Positions 62,630 to 64,000 of a DNA stretch of 64,000 nucleotides are shown here, one piece after another; the stretch's first letter is position 1; every line of letters starts with the position of its first letter. Made by a program: the position numbers and the translations under genes. The notes under the pieces are model-generated. The model saw only the letters and a list, made by a program, of their open reading frames with translations, had not been told where the DNA came from and made no database searches. Location of the stretch: positions 19,871,740-19,935,739 of the forward strand of contig NC_133472.1 of assembly GCF_025370935.1 (NCBI RefSeq), written 5' to 3'. This DNA comes from Choristoneura fumiferana (taxonomy: Eukaryota > Arthropoda > Insecta > Lepidoptera > Tortricidae).

Positions 62630-64000
62630 CTTTATTCATGCTCATTACATTATTATGTTACTATCATTTCATTCATGGTATATCGTTATCGTCAAATTTC
62701 AGTTCAATTATTTTATGATCTATATTATTTTCCAGTGATTATAATTAATATTTAGGAAGCCATTTCTATATTGTTTGGTGATTCAGTTTTAGTGACACAG
62801 CTATTATTTTGGAACCCAATATAATTTACTCGTTGCCGATCGGATCGGACGGGTCGTCTTATGAATTTTGTAAATAATATAATCAACTACTTGCAGAATT
62901 GCGACCCAGTTTTACGCTGAGTACACTTATATTTTTTATGCGTCTTATACTTTTGGTGTTAATAGGACAATTTTAGTTAGTTTTTAGTTTTATAAAATAA
63001 TGTGTGGTGAACTTAATTAATTATCAAAATGGAAAATAGTCCATTTAATCGGAGCGTGCTAACGCGTCGCAGCCCGCCATCCAGAGATGGGACATTTTGA
63101 AAATACTAGTATTTGAAATGCAAAATACAAAATACCTATTTCCATTTTGTATTTTATTTGAAATACTTTTAAGAATATATTTTGTATTTGCAAAATGCAA
63201 AATACTTTTTGATAAGTTTAGTCAACAACAAACAATAATAAATTATTATTTTATATTTTTTTCTTACTATGGCAACACTGAACTATGTCTTGTTTTCGGG
63301 CCACTAAAATAAAAAAATAAAATCTAGTTTGACTTAACTAAGTCTTGCATCGTCCCTGACTTACTGTATGTGTTTGTGTTCTATCTAATTTACTCGCACA
63401 TCTCTGGTGGAAGCAGTCTAATCCGCTTGGCTAATTTTGGTAAAAAGGACGTACGCTACTTTTATGCTGGAATTATAATTTATTACTAGCGGTTGCCCGC
63501 GACTCCGTCCGCGTAGAAGTATGAAAAACAGTTTACGTCCTACTTCTACGTCCTACTACTACCACGTCCTACTATTCTCAGACCTACCGAATATTTACAA
63601 AAAAAACATAAAATTCGGACGAGTTGGGTCACAAACACTGCGACACGAGAATTTAATATATACTTATTAGAAGATTGTGTTTCGCGCAAAAAAATAGTTC
63701 AACGCGTGCTAAGTCGCGAGCAAACTCTAGTTTCATATAAAAGTATTCTATTTGTTTAAAGTATTTTGAAAATACCCATTTTGTATTTTGTATTTAAAAT
63801 ACTAAAAGCAAGAAATTTTTTAGCAAAAAAGTAAAACCGACTCCAAAAATATTAAAAAAATAACAAAAAATGGAACCGACTACAAAACCCTGGAAAATAT
63901 TTTCTAGGTACGTACTAGCTCGAAGTCGGTGCCTCAGCACGAGCCAGCAGAAATTAATCCGACCTGAACAATTGAAGCTGCAGGTAAAAGGTTTACACTA
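62630..64000. other. No gene seen; simple repeats and a LINE-tail remnant
   Basis: The stretches at 63100-63210 and 63755-63810 are built from 'tattttgtatttgaaatac'-like units in both orientations. A degraded LINE-tail repeat lies at about 63480-63730. Upstream exons of the CAP gene could lie here but none was identified. Confidence 0.4.

Overview
The window looks like insect nuclear DNA, most likely from a moth or butterfly (inference). It is AT-rich, has long introns, and is dense in interspersed repeats of kinds that I know as common in Lepidoptera: tRNA-derived SINEs with (ATG)n or (TTTA)n tails, RTE-like LINE tails, many small fold-back elements, mariner, PIF/Harbinger, hAT, Mutator-like, Helitron, Copia, Gypsy and BEL remnants. 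Almost every long open frame belongs to a mobile element. The host genes are split into short exons.

Host genes. (1) Gene A runs on the minus strand from a start codon at 44848 to a candidate stop at 25934, in about 14 small exons of 13 to 248 nt. (2) Gene B is a tandem paralogue on the same strand. It starts at 23178 and its exons can be followed to 11055. Both begin with a signal peptide split by a phase-0 intron. They share exon phases and conserved blocks (PGH[ST]L, LxSAxKxPH, VYGxxxNLGI, RVLYSGFRR). I do not recognise the family. The evidence is the paralogy plus a chain of compatible splice phases, with one unresolved join (exons 11 to 12 of gene A). (3) At 60139-61206 (minus) there is a 3'-terminal exon with two tandem CAP/SCP domains, GAPR-1-like.

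Region by region. 1-6 kb: SINE, fold-back elements and decayed LINE pieces. 5.8-6.9 kb: Gypsy-type gag. 7.37-9.02 kb: a PIF/Harbinger-type element with GC-rich 65-bp tandem repeats at both ends and an N-terminal transposase remnant. 11-23.2 kb: gene B; its largest intron holds a full-length LINE (14941-19169, 8-bp target duplication) and a Helitron helicase remnant (20087-22143) split by a SINE. 23.2-25.9 kb: intergenic, with a BEL/Pao fragment. 25.9-44.85 kb: gene A, with mariner, a Mutator-like element, a hAT tail, a LINE tail and MITEs in its introns. 45.5-45.7 kb: a cluster of TATCGATA palindromes. 46-55.9 kb: a decayed Copia element interrupted first by a Mutator-like element and then by a hAT element (51774-55338, 8-bp target duplication, 654-codon open transposase). 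56.5-57.9 kb: a non-autonomous TIR element. 58.4-59.0 kb: Gypsy integrase tail. 60-61.2 kb: the CAP gene. 61.6-62.2 kb: a minisatellite.

The elements do not form a pathway; they mostly sit in introns and intergenic DNA. The candidate novelty is the tandem micro-exon secreted-protein pair.
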